The notes under the pieces were generated by a model. That model was not told where the DNA came from, did no database searches, and saw only the letters and a program-made list of their open reading frames with translations. Below, piece by piece: positions 56,375 through 64,000 of a stretch of 64,000 nt of DNA. The first letter of the stretch is position 1. Every line of letters begins with the position of its first letter. Origin of the DNA: Burkholderia sp. FERM BP-3421 (GTDB lineage: Bacteria; Pseudomonadota; Gammaproteobacteria; Burkholderiales; Burkholderiaceae); assembly GCF_028657905.1 (NCBI RefSeq), contig NZ_CP117782.1, positions 1,550,001 through 1,614,000 of the forward strand, in the 5' to 3' direction. The translations under genes were made by a program, and so were the position numbers.

Positions 56375-56674
56375 TCACGCCACCGGCGGCCTCGTCTGCC
56401 CCGCCGCCAGCAGGTCGCCGCGCAGAAGGCAGCGGCACGCGTCGTGCCAGCCATAGCGAGGGTCATCGCAGATCGTGTGCCGCCCCTGCGGAAACCGTGC
56501 GACGGAGGCGCGGTCGAGCGCCTGGCGCAAGGCCGCGAACACCGCGCCCCTCACCGGCCAGCCGGCATATACGGGGCCGTCGCCCAGGGTGTTGCCGCAC
56601 CGCAGTCCATGGCGCAGCAGCGCGTCGAGTTCCGGGCAGAGATGCGTTCCCGGCTTCTTGGGCAGGAAATGGAT
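56375..56674 (-). other. Possible hypothetical protein, start unclear
   Basis: A minus-strand frame reads KKPGTHLCPELDALLRHG, then CGNTLGDGPVYAGWP, then RFPQGRHTICDDPRYGWHDACRC before its stop at 56375. The residue mix looks like a real compact protein with several cysteines. No ATG, GTG or TTG lies near the natural start and no ribosome site was seen. It may be a 5'-truncated gene or chance. Confidence 0.3.
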
Positions 56675-57023
56675 TCGGGAAATGAATGGGGGAATGCGGA
56701 TGCGCTTCGCGCGTGTCGCCGCACCGGCGACGAACCGCCCGGACACCGTGCGCGACGCGGTCCGCCCGCTCCGTCCGGCGCCCCGGCGTCCTTGCCCGCC
56801 GCCATGCACCGTACCGCAGCCGACCATGCCGCGCCACATGTATGATGATTGCCGAAACCGGCACGGATTCACCCCGCGCCTCCGCCGTTCCCGCCTGCGC
56901 CGTCCCGCGCCCGCCTCCCCGCGCGAAGCAGCGCCTCGCAATCCGCATCCGTAGCAGCAGCACGTTCCCCACGCCCGCCGGGCGAAGTCGCCCCATCGCG
57001 GCACATAACAGGAGACAGGCAAC

Positions 57024-57902
57024 ATGCAGCCAATCATGCTGGGCGATCTCGCGGTTCGGAAAATCATCGAGATGGAGATGAATCTTCCCGTCGAAACCTA
57101 CTTCCCTGGCGTGACGGCCGCCGATCTCGCACACCTGAAACGCTGGTACTGGGACGACGCGCTGTCGCCCGACCCCGCGCACGCGCATTGCGGAATGAGC
57201 GTGCACAGCTACCTCGTCCGGATCGGCGGCAAGACGATCCTGATCGACAGTTGCAACGGCAACGACAAGGACCGCTCGCTCGACTTCGTGCACCGGCTGA
57301 ACACGCCCTGGCTCGACCGGCTGAATGCCGCCGGCGTCGCGCCGGAAGACATCGACATGGTGATGTGCACGCATCTGCACGTCGATCACGTCGGCTGGAA
57401 CACGCGGCTCGACAATGGCCGGTGGGTGCCGACCTTCCCGAATGCGCGCTACGTGATGGGCCGCCGCGACGTCGAGCACATCGGACGCCCCGACGCCCCG
57501 GTTTTCGACCGCGAGCCGTGGCTCGATTCCGTGCTGCCGGTCATCGACGCGGGCCAGGCCGATCTCGTGGAAGGCGACGAAGTGCTGCTCGGCAAGGTCG
57601 GCAACGGCCTGTGGCTGCGCCCGGCGTTCGGCCACTCGCCCGGCAACTGCATGCTGCACGCGTGCAGCGGCGGCCCGACCGCGCTGTTCTCGGGCGACGT
57701 GCTGCATCATCCGATCCAGTTCGTGCGCCCCGACGTCCACTTCTATTTCGACTGGGACGGCGCGCTCGCGGCGCAGGTCCGCACCGCGCTCCTGCACGAA
57801 CTCGCCGGCACCGACATCGTGCTGTTCCCCGCCCATTTCAAGTCGGGCGGGCGGGTCGAGCGTGATGGCGAGCGATTCCGCTACCGCGCGCTCGGGGACT
57901 GA
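57024..57902 (+). CDS. MBL-fold metallo-hydrolase
   Basis: A 292-residue metallo-beta-lactamase-fold hydrolase. The zinc motif HLHVDHVG is at 117-124. Further ligands are the His in GHSPGNCML, the Asp in LFSGDVLHH and the C-terminal His in FPAHF. The family includes lactonases and sulfatase-like enzymes, and the substrate is not evident. There is no signal peptide. ATG 57024 follows AGGAGAC. The stop is followed after 3 bases by the tandem repeat array. Confidence 0.87.
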   Translation: MQPIMLGDLAVRKIIEMEMNLPVETYFPGVTAADLAHLKRWYWDDALSPDPAHAHCGMSVHSYLVRIGGKTILIDSCNGNDKDRSLDFVHRLNTPWLDRLNAAGVAPEDIDMVMCTHLHVDHVGWNTRLDNGRWVPTFPNARYVMGRRDVEHIGRPDAPVFDREPWLDSVLPVIDAGQADLVEGDEVLLGKVGNGLWLRPAFGHSPGNCMLHACSGGPTALFSGDVLHHPIQFVRPDVHFYFDWDGALAAQVRTALLHELAGTDIVLFPAHFKSGGRVERDGERFRYRALGD

Positions 57903-57905
57903 CGC

Positions 57906-58157
57906 GGGGTCTCGCCCTCGGGGTTTCGCCCTCGGGGTTTCGCCCTCGGGGTTTCGCCCTCGGGGTTTCGTCCTCGGGGTTTCGTCCTCGGGGTTTCGTC
58001 CTCGGGGTTTCGTCCTCGGGGTTTCGTCCTCGGGGTTTCGTCCTCGGGGTTTCGTCCTCGGGGTTTCGTCCTCGGGGTTTCGTCCTCGGGGTTTCGTCCT
58101 CGGGGTTTCGTCCTCGGGGTTTCGTCCTCGGGGTTTCGTCCTCGGGGTTTCGCCCTC
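57906..58157. repeat. 18-copy tandem repeat of a 14-bp unit
   Basis: Eighteen exact 14-base units occupy 252 bases. Units 5-17 (57962-58143) are identical GGGGTTTCGTCCTC. Units 2-4 and 18 have C in place of T at position 10, and unit 1 has one further change. Identical central copies with variant edges suggest recent expansion. Each unit starts with GGGG, so the strand could form G-quadruplexes. It is noncoding, between the MBL and MFS genes. Confidence 0.95.
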
Positions 58158-58380
58158 AGGGCCGCTGCCTCGGGCCGCGTCCGCTGCGCCATCGCGCGAA
58201 ATAACGACAGCACCTCGGTTGCGGCGCGGTTCCCGCGCACGGGCGGATGCGGCGATCACGAGAACATGCCGCGGTCGAAGCCGAGCGTCGATGCCTCCGC
58301 GCGGCGCAATCACTCGCAAACCATCCGCCGGGCCGGCCACGACAGCGTCATGGCAAGGCGGCCGCGCCCAAGCGCCGCGC
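58158..58380. other. Gap after the repeat array, no gene seen
   Basis: This 223-base stretch follows the array and ends at the MFS stop. No terminator hairpin with a T-run or gene was recognised. Confidence 0.4.
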
Positions 58381-59880
58381 TCAGGTTGCCGCAACCCCAC
58401 GCGGCGCGGTCTGCTCGGCGTGGAAGAGGAACAACGCGCACGCCGTCGACAGGCACACCAGCCCGGCGCACAGCATCGCGAGCGTGAACCCGTTGGCCAT
58501 CGCGGCCCGATAGAGATCCGCGATCCAGGGCTGTCCGGCCGGCAGCGCATGATTGACGACCGCGCGCCGCGCCAGCCCGGCGGCATCGGGCGCGCCGGCC
58601 GCGCCCGCCGACAGCGTCATCGCGCTGACCGCATGCAGGCTCATCGCGCTCCCGAGTATCGCGATGCCGAGGCTCATGCCGGTCTGGCGCAACGCGTTCA
58701 TCGTGGCCGACGCGATCCCCGCGCGCGGCGCGGGCGCATGCCCCATCACCAGCATGCCGGTGCCCGGCACCGCGAGGCCCATGCCCAGGCCCAGGACCGC
58801 CAGCACCGCGCCGATCGTCGGATAGGCCGTCGACGGGCTGAAGCACGCCATCGCGCACAGCGCCGCCCCGACGAGGCCATATCCCGCGACCATCAGCGCC
58901 TTCAGGGAAAAACGCGCGGCGAACCGGCCGAACAGCAGCGAGACGACGGCCGTCACGACGAACTGCGGCATCAGATGCCAACCCGCGAGCGCGGGCGCAT
59001 TTCCCTGCGCCTGCTGCAGGAACAGCGACATGAAGAACAGGCTGCTGTACCCCGAGAAACCCAGCGCGAACGAAGCGAGATTGGCGAGCACCAGCGTGCG
59101 GTTGCGGAACAGCTCGACCGGCAGCAGCGGACGCCTGACGCGCAGCTCCACCCACACGAACGCGATGAAGCCGACGCCCGCGATACCCAGCGGCATCAGC
59201 ACCTTGTCGGGCGCGGCCCCGTGCTCGCCGATCTCGATCAGGCCGTAGCTGAGCATGCCGAGCCACACCATGCTCAGCACCTGCCCCAGCGGATCGAACG
59301 CCGCATGATCGGGATGCTTGCGCTCGGGAATGCCCCAAGCGCCGAGCAGCACGGCCACGATCCCGAACGGCACGTTCACGAGGAAGACGCTTTCCCAGCC
59401 GACATGCTCGACCAGCAGGCCGCCGAGCAACGGGCCGGAGATCAGCGCGAGCGCGCTGAACGCCGACCAGCCGCCGATCGCCTTGGCGCGCTGCTTGGGC
59501 TCGGGGAACGCGTGGGTCAGGATCGGCATCGCGCCGGGGATCAGCAGCGCGCCGGCCACGCCCTGGATCGCGCGCCCCCAGAGCAAGGTGTCGAGCCGGC
59601 CGGCAACCGCGCAAAGCACCGAGCCGAACACGAACAGCAGCACGCTGCCGAGCCACACCCGCTTGTGACCGTAGCGATCGCCGAGCGGCCCCGCCGACAG
59701 CATCAGCGCCGACAGCGCGATCGCGTAGGCGTTGACCACCCACTGCAACCCGGCGAGGTCGGCATGCAACGCGGCCTGCAGCGTCGGCAGCGCGACGTTC
59801 ACGATGCTGATGTCGAGCGTCGCGAGGAACGTCCCGAGATAGGCGGCGGCAATCAAGGCCGGAAGTCGATATCTGTGCAT
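58381..59880 (-). CDS. DHA2-family MFS drug-efflux-type transporter
   Basis: A 499-residue EmrB/QacA-type transporter with 14 predicted helices. Visible are the LATLDISIVNVALPTLQ motif of helix 1, GPLGDRYGHKRVW (motif A) and the GPLLGGLLVEHVGWESVFLVNVPFG region (motif C), quoted in part. Start ATG 59880 is preferred because the two earlier ATGs (59916, 59943) fall in or beside a promoter and TetR-type operator. None has a clear ribosome site. It probably exports toxic organic compounds and is under control of the TetR gene at 63071. Confidence 0.87.
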   Translation of the reverse strand: MHRYRLPALIAAAYLGTFLATLDISIVNVALPTLQAALHADLAGLQWVVNAYAIALSALMLSAGPLGDRYGHKRVWLGSVLLFVFGSVLCAVAGRLDTLLWGRAIQGVAGALLIPGAMPILTHAFPEPKQRAKAIGGWSAFSALALISGPLLGGLLVEHVGWESVFLVNVPFGIVAVLLGAWGIPERKHPDHAAFDPLGQVLSMVWLGMLSYGLIEIGEHGAAPDKVLMPLGIAGVGFIAFVWVELRVRRPLLPVELFRNRTLVLANLASFALGFSGYSSLFFMSLFLQQAQGNAPALAGWHLMPQFVVTAVVSLLFGRFAARFSLKALMVAGYGLVGAALCAMACFSPSTAYPTIGAVLAVLGLGMGLAVPGTGMLVMGHAPAPRAGIASATMNALRQTGMSLGIAILGSAMSLHAVSAMTLSAGAAGAPDAAGLARRAVVNHALPAGQPWIADLYRAAMANGFTLAMLCAGLVCLSTACALFLFHAEQTAPRGVAAT

Positions 59881-59927
59881 GGCGGCAGATCGAGAGGAAC
59901 GTGGACCAGTCTTCATGCTATATTTCG

Positions 59928-59944
59928 ACTGACCGTCGGTCAAT
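59928..59944. promoter_or_regulatory. TetR-type operator upstream of the first MFS gene
   Basis: ACTGACCGTCGGTCAAT contains the perfect palindrome TGACCG-T-CGGTCA. The same 17 bases occur at 61401-61417. On the minus strand it includes TTGACC, which could serve as the -35 of the MFS promoter, so binding would repress. Confidence 0.75.
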
Positions 59945-60121
59945 CAAAAAATAAAAGAATGCCGCCCAACGTTCCAGTCGGAGCAAGCCGGGCCCGACGT
60001 CCGGGCAACGCCGTCAACGCGCGACAGCCCGGCCGGACACCCTGTTTCGACCGACACGCCGCCCCTCTTCCTCATCGCGCCGAGACATGCGGATTCCTGA
60101 ATATTCAGGAAAAGGCATCGC

Positions 60122-60922
60122 TCACGGAAACGCCAGCGACTTCGCGTGCTCGACGCTTTCCGTGACGGTCCTCGCGAAATCGCCGTGACGTTCGAGCGAG
60201 CGCATGATCCTTTCCGCCACGCCGCCCGGCGTCGCGGCGCGGCCGATGTAGCACGTCAGGTCCTGCGCACTTGCCGTCACGGGTTTCACGCGCTGTGCCC
60301 AATCGATGATCCCGCGCCATTCGCCGAGCCCGAACGCCGCCGCGCAGTGCACGATGTCGTCGTCGCCGACCGTGATCCTCAGGTGATCGCAGTACATCAG
60401 GATGAACGGCAGACACGTGCCGAGAACCGTCACCGGCTCGAACTTGTCCTCGGACGACACGTCCAGCAGTTGCGCGCCCATCTCGCCCAACAGCGCGCGC
60501 GCCGGCGCATCCGCCTCGCCATAGGCCACGCCGAGCGACCGCCCCGAGGCAATCGTGTCGGGGGCGCTGATGATCGCGCGCGTGACCGAGCCGGCACCGC
60601 CGGCGGCATCGCGCAGTTTCTCGAGCGGCACGCCGGCCAGGAATGAAATGAGCGACTGCCCGTCGCGCAGCGCGTAGGCGGAGATCATCGCGTAGTCCGC
60701 GGGGCGGACGGTATACAGCAGCACGTCGCAATACCGGATGACTTCGTTCACATGCGCCAGACGATCCGCCATGCCGGCCGCGACGCTGATCGCATGCGAC
60801 GACCGCGATCCGCGATGGCCGAGCCAGATGCGCCCGCGGTCGAATCCGACCGCGATCAAACGTGACGCCATCGCGACGCCCAAATGCCCCGCGCCTACGA
60901 TTCCGATTCTTGGGCTCATCAT
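60122..60922 (-). CDS. Pyrroline-5-carboxylate reductase-like NAD(P)-binding oxidoreductase
   Basis: A 266-residue protein starting RIGIVGAGHLGVAMASRL, a P5CR/F420-dependent-reductase-like Rossmann motif. A ProC-like middle follows (SLISFLAGVPLEKLRDA, GAGSVTRAIISAP). The C-terminal helical domain has a ProC-like proportion but diverges, and lacks the typical ProC signature near the end. It is unlikely to be the housekeeping ProC. Start ATG 60922, or 60919, follows GGAGG. It stands between two MFS genes of one likely regulon. Substrate unknown. Confidence 0.72.
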   Translation of the reverse strand: MMSPRIGIVGAGHLGVAMASRLIAVGFDRGRIWLGHRGSRSSHAISVAAGMADRLAHVNEVIRYCDVLLYTVRPADYAMISAYALRDGQSLISFLAGVPLEKLRDAAGGAGSVTRAIISAPDTIASGRSLGVAYGEADAPARALLGEMGAQLLDVSSEDKFEPVTVLGTCLPFILMYCDHLRITVGDDDIVHCAAAFGLGEWRGIIDWAQRVKPVTASAQDLTCYIGRAATPGGVAERIMRSLERHGDFARTVTESVEHAKSLAFP

Positions 60923-61360
60923 TCCACCACCTCCGGAAGTTTTGGAACTGGCAACCGGCTTCGCAGCCGGACGCTCGGCGCACCGGGAAGCGACGGATCG
61001 ACAGCGGCACGCCCGGCACGCGCGACGCCCTGCTCCGACACGCGCAGGCGCCTCGTCTTGAACCTCGAACCTCGAACCTTGGGCATGCCCGTCGCCGAGT
61101 CAGGAAAGCAACCGCACCGAAGCCCGAACACCGTGCCGGGCTCACGTCGCGCCCGGCAAAGTGACGCATCGCGGCTTGCGCGCCACGACGCCCTGATTCA
61201 GGCCCATTCAACCTGCCCGCCAGGACGACACTGGCGAATCAACGCCGCCTTGTTTATTTGCACTCCATATTAATAATGGCGATTGTTCACCGAACTCGAT
61301 CCATCACACGTGATTCCGCCCTGAACCCCGGTTTCATCCCGCGCGATCCGGACGCCGACG

Positions 61361-61389
61361 ATGACAGCATCGTCGCGAGTCGCTATCAT
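61361..61389 (+). promoter_or_regulatory. Probable promoter of the second MFS gene
   Basis: ATGACA (61361-61366) and TATCAT (61384-61389) are 17 bases apart. Transcription would begin near 61396, just before the TetR-type palindrome at 61401, a classical repressor placement. Confidence 0.5.
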
Positions 61390-61400
61390 CCTAGCATCCG

Positions 61401-61417
61401 ACTGACCGTCGGTCAAT
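61401..61417. promoter_or_regulatory. TetR-type operator upstream of the second MFS gene
   Basis: The 17-base sequence ACTGACCGTCGGTCAAT is identical to that at 59928-59944. It follows directly after the predicted promoter. Confidence 0.78.
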
Positions 61418-61496
61418 TAAACGCAAATGCCCACCTGCCCCGGATCGGCCATGCCCGGCCGGCTTCCGGCGCACGCATCACCGAATCGAGGAACTC

Positions 61497-62903
61497 ATGA
61501 TCCATCAGCAGCGGTATGCGCTGTTCGCCCTTCTGCTTGCAGGCTTTGTGACGATATTTGATCTTTTCGTCGTCAATATCGCGATCGTCAACATCGAGCA
61601 TTCCCTGCAGGCCAGCTATATCCAGCTGACGATGATCATCGTCGCCTACGAACTGTCGTTCGGTCTCCTGCTCATTACGGGCGGCAGGCTCGGCGATCTG
61701 TGGGGGCGCCGCCGCACCTACCGGATCGGCATGGTGTGCTTCACGGTCTCGTCGATCTTCTGCGGACTCTCCCCGAACGCGGAATGCCTGATCGCCGCGC
61801 GTTTCCTGCAAGGCTTGTCCGCGGCCTTGCTGTTCCCGCAGATCTACGCCAGCATCCGCTCGGATTTCGACGCGGCCGGCGCGGGCCGGGCCTTCGCCTA
61901 CCTGGGCATGACGCTCGGGCTCGCCGCCGTCGCGGGGCAAGTGCTGGGCGGCCTGCTGATCTCCCTCAACCTCCTCGACCTGCAGTGGCGCAGCATCTTC
62001 TTCATCAACCTCCCGATCGGCATCGTGGCGCTGTACTTCTCCCGCGCCCTGCGCGGCACCTCGCCCGCGCGCGGCCAGTCCATCGACTGGGGCGGCGTGA
62101 TCCTGTCGAGCGTGGGCATCTCGGCTGCGCTGCTGCCCCTGCTGATGATTTCGGCGTGGGGCTGGGACTTCAGGAGCTACGCGCTGCTGCTGGCCGGTCT
62201 CGGCACGCTGTATGGGTTCACGCTGCACGAATCCCGCTATGCGCGCCTCGGCCGCACCCCGCTGATCGACATGGCGCTCCTGCAGGACGCGTCGTTCGTC
62301 AAGGGTTCCCTGCTGGTCATGTGCATCTACGCGACCGCCGGCTCGTTCACGCTGGCATTCTCGATCCTGCTCCAGTCGGGGTTGAAGCTGAGCCCGTTCC
62401 AGGCGGGCATGGTCTACGTGGCGACGAGCGTCGGCTTCTCGGTCTCGTCGCTGCTGATGCCGAAGCTGATCCATCGCCACGGCCCGCGCTGCGTGTTCGT
62501 CGGCGCGGCCGCCTATGCCGCGAGCTTCGCGGCCCTGATCCTGGCGGTGCGGTATCTTCCCATCCAGCAGTCGCCCTGGCGTCTGCTGCCGGTGCTGTTC
62601 ATGCTGGGCCTCACGCAAGGCATGGTCATGACCCCGATGCTCAACATCGTCCTCGCCAACGTGCGGGACAGCTTCGCGGGCATGGCGGCCGGCGTGCTCT
62701 CCACCCTGCAACAGGTGGGCGCAGCCTTCGGCGTCACCGCGGTCAGCACGATCATGCAATTGACACTGGAAAAATTGGCGGATCTGCCCATGTTCGCGCA
62801 GCTGCAAAGCGCGTTTGTCTACAGCATGCTGTTCAACGTGGGCGCGGCCGCCGTCGCGAGCCGCCTGCTGCTCAGGATGGCGGCCCCCGCGCAGCAGGCC
62901 TGA
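61497..62903 (+). CDS. MFS transporter (DHA2-like), second copy
   Basis: A 468-residue transporter with helix 1 FVTIFDLFVVNIAIVNIEHSL (quoted in part) and motif A GGRLGDLWGRRRTYR. The GQVLGGLLISLNLLDLQWRSIFFINLPIG region (motif C type) is also present. It has about 13-14 hydrophobic segments and belongs to the EmrB/QacA branch but is distinct from the transporter encoded at 58381. ATG 61497 follows GAGGA. It is followed by tetR after 167 bases. It probably exports the TetR ligand. Confidence 0.86.
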   Translation: MIHQQRYALFALLLAGFVTIFDLFVVNIAIVNIEHSLQASYIQLTMIIVAYELSFGLLLITGGRLGDLWGRRRTYRIGMVCFTVSSIFCGLSPNAECLIAARFLQGLSAALLFPQIYASIRSDFDAAGAGRAFAYLGMTLGLAAVAGQVLGGLLISLNLLDLQWRSIFFINLPIGIVALYFSRALRGTSPARGQSIDWGGVILSSVGISAALLPLLMISAWGWDFRSYALLLAGLGTLYGFTLHESRYARLGRTPLIDMALLQDASFVKGSLLVMCIYATAGSFTLAFSILLQSGLKLSPFQAGMVYVATSVGFSVSSLLMPKLIHRHGPRCVFVGAAAYAASFAALILAVRYLPIQQSPWRLLPVLFMLGLTQGMVMTPMLNIVLANVRDSFAGMAAGVLSTLQQVGAAFGVTAVSTIMQLTLEKLADLPMFAQLQSAFVYSMLFNVGAAAVASRLLLRMAAPAQQA

Positions 62904-62978
62904 ACACCCCGTCCGGCGCCGCCCGGCCGTACCGTAACGCACAGTAACAATTCGCTTTTTGCGCCGCATCCCACATTC

Positions 62979-62993
62979 GACCGATGGTCGGTC
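62979..62993. promoter_or_regulatory. TetR-type operator variant upstream of tetR
   Basis: GACCGA-TGG-TCGGTC is a 6-bp inverted repeat closely related to the two 17-base operators, and is followed by the same CAA. It lies about 78 bases before the tetR start and 14 bases before its probable -35. Confidence 0.65.
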
Positions 62994-63006
62994 AAATATG
63001 AAACCA

Positions 63007-63035
63007 TTGGTGGCACTATCGTCATGGCCTAGACT
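63007..63035 (+). promoter_or_regulatory. Probable promoter of tetR
   Basis: TTGGTG (63007-63012) and TAGACT (63030-63035) are spaced by 17 bases, about 35 bases upstream of the tetR ATG. Confidence 0.5.
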
Positions 63036-63070
63036 CCTGACTTTCGCACACCCGCTTTCTTAACAGCACG

Positions 63071-63730
63071 ATGAGACACAAAACCAGCCAGCGCGGGCAG
63101 GAAACGCCCAAGCCCCCCCGCACCAAGCCGGCCGAAGTACGGTTGGACGAATTGATGGCGGCCGCCGAAAAGCTGTTCCTGGAGAAAGGCGTCGAAGCCA
63201 CGACGATCAACGAGATCGTCGAACTGGCCGAAGTGGCCAAGGGCACCTTCTACCACTACTTCGCCTCGAAGAACGAACTGCTGGAGGCGATGGGCCGGCG
63301 CTATACCGCGCAATACCTGAGCCGCCTGGAGCACACCGTCGACGCCTGCGCCCCGGACGACTGGTTAGGTCGGCTATGCACCTGGATCCGCACCAGCATC
63401 GAGGCCTACATCGAGACCTATCGCACCCACGATATCGTCTACACCAACCATCATCACCACGACCGCAGCAATCCGGAGAAGAACGCGATCCTCGACCAGC
63501 TGCAAGGCATTCTCGACGGCGGCGCGCGGGCCGGCGTGTGGCAGCTGGCGCAGCCCCGCATCACCGCGCTCCTGATCTACACGGGCGTGCACGGCGTCAC
63601 CGACGACGCGATCGCCGCGCGAGACACCGACAGCGCCGCGTTCGCGCGCGATGTCACCGCCGTGTGCCTGCGCATGGTCGGCGTCAGCGAGGAAGCCCCG
63701 GCCGCCAAGCCGCGCCGCCGTTCGCGCTGA
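63071..63730 (+). CDS. TetR-family repressor
   Basis: A 219-residue TetR regulator. A Pro/Lys-rich lead precedes the helix-turn-helix (about 25-75: EKGVEATTINEIVELAEVAK, then GTFYHYFASKNELL). The C-terminal ligand domain has a His-rich turn (TNHHHHDRSN). Palindromes of one type upstream of this gene and of both nearby MFS genes imply that it represses all three. Ligand unknown. Confidence 0.88.
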   Translation: MRHKTSQRGQETPKPPRTKPAEVRLDELMAAAEKLFLEKGVEATTINEIVELAEVAKGTFYHYFASKNELLEAMGRRYTAQYLSRLEHTVDACAPDDWLGRLCTWIRTSIEAYIETYRTHDIVYTNHHHHDRSNPEKNAILDQLQGILDGGARAGVWQLAQPRITALLIYTGVHGVTDDAIAARDTDSAAFARDVTAVCLRMVGVSEEAPAAKPRRRSR

Positions 63731-63747
63731 CCGCATCGCCGCGCGCC

Positions 63748-64000
63748 TCACGCGGCGGGCCGGACCGCGGCCTGCGCGAGTGTCGACGCCACGCCCGCGT
63801 CGACGATCACGTGCGTCAGGCCCCGGCTGCACCGCTCGACCCGGGCGTGCACGCGATAGACGCGCGCGAGGATCTCCGGGGTCACGACCTCCGCCGGCGC
63901 ACCGAACGCGACGATGCGGCCTTCGTGCAGGATCGCCGCATGGTCGGCGAAGCGCAGCGCATGGTTGAGGTCGTGAATCGCCATCAGCAGGCATAAGCCG
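63748..64000 (-). CDS. Iron-chelate-type ABC transporter ATPase, C-terminal end only
   Basis: The last 83 or so residues of an ATPase; the rest lies right of the window. The H-loop reads LLMAIHDLNHALRFADHAAIL. It is followed by HEGRIVAFGAPAEVVTPEIL and a YRVHARVERC tail typical of FepC/HmuV-type siderophore or haem importers. The stop lies 17 bases from the convergent tetR stop. Confidence 0.8.
   Translation of the reverse strand, partial: GLCLLMAIHDLNHALRFADHAAILHEGRIVAFGAPAEVVTPEILARVYRVHARVERCSRGLTHVIVDAGVASTLAQAAVRPAA

Larger units (their letters stand above)
55988..57023. other. About 1 kb with regulatory motif and no confident gene
   Basis: The left part holds an AT-rich patch (56210-56280). 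It contains the 40-bp motif shared with the LysR promoter and TATAAA-like sequence on the minus strand, probably the deiminase promoter. The middle contains a protein-like minus-strand frame (56375 onward). The right part ends in an AGGAGAC ribosome site for the MBL gene. Nothing else was recognised. Confidence 0.5.
60923..61496. other. 574-base intergenic region with promoter and operator
   Basis: The left part holds a 7-base direct repeat GAACCTC in three copies (61060-61081, last one changed). An AT-rich patch at 61250-61277 has TTGTTT and AATAAT at 16-base spacing. The right end carries the MFS promoter and TetR operator. No gene was recognised. Confidence 0.5.

Noticed and set aside
57906..58157. 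CRISPR array
   Set aside because: The units are contiguous with no spacers and are only 14 bases long, so this is a simple tandem repeat.
57881..58240. A 119-codon minus-strand frame encoding RGRNPEDETPRTKP repeats
   Set aside because: The 14-bp unit lacks stop codons in this frame, so it is open by composition. There is no ribosome site and no flanking domain.
60122..60922. Housekeeping proC
   Set aside because: The N-terminal fold is ProC-like, but the C-terminal half diverges and the typical ProC signature is not visible. The gene sits in an efflux-type accessory cluster.

Overview
The window is high-GC DNA whose gene content points to a Burkholderia-type betaproteobacterium. The grounds are the myo-inositol cluster with an IolC-DUF2090 fusion, densely packed ATGA-coupled operons, LysR-rich accessory DNA and a very large two-partner-secretion exoprotein. 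The species cannot be fixed from the sequence alone.

Layout. 1-10854: myo-inositol uptake and catabolism. An RpiR-type regulator is coupled to iolG on the minus strand. Diverging from it are an ABC importer and iolC, iolD, iolE and iolB. The shared intergenic region carries a TGGAA-N6-TTCCA operator. 10865-20213: an XRE-like regulator, a livHMGF-type operon led by an Fe-alcohol dehydrogenase and a thioesterase, a YbjQ protein, a NUDIX hydrolase, and a YbfB-type MFS exporter divergent from a LysR gene. 20309-28819: housekeeping genes (alaS, glnS), a class III CoA-transferase, small envelope proteins and a 6PGDH-like oxidoreductase.

28938-51494 is the main accessory region. A LysR fragment is welded to a truncated IS256-type transposase. 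Next to this scar is a single minus-strand operon of about 21 kb. It encodes a short TpsA exoprotein, an FhaC/ShlB-type TpsB transporter, a periplasmic parvulin-like isomerase, a 5,088-residue TpsA with filamentous-haemagglutinin repeats and a toxin-like C-terminus, and an AT-rich probable immunity gene. The order A(short)-B-isomerase-A(giant)-I differs from both the usual cdiBAI and the Burkholderia bcpAIOB orders. The immunity reading frame continues for 54 codons beyond an in-frame amber codon, so the gene may be a broken longer one.

51738-57902: a flavin reductase, a pseudogene fusing the start of an agmatine deiminase to a PotF-like polyamine-binding protein, a LysR regulator, an exported Tat lipoprotein agmatine deiminase and an MBL-fold hydrolase. 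A 40-bp motif upstream of the LysR gene recurs upstream of the deiminase gene. 57906-58157 is an 18-copy, 14-bp tandem repeat. 58381-63730 is a drug-efflux-type regulon: two DHA2-type MFS transporters, a P5CR-like oxidoreductase and a TetR regulator. Identical 17-bp palindromes precede both MFS genes and a related palindrome precedes tetR. The right edge holds the C-terminal end of an iron-chelate-type ABC ATPase.
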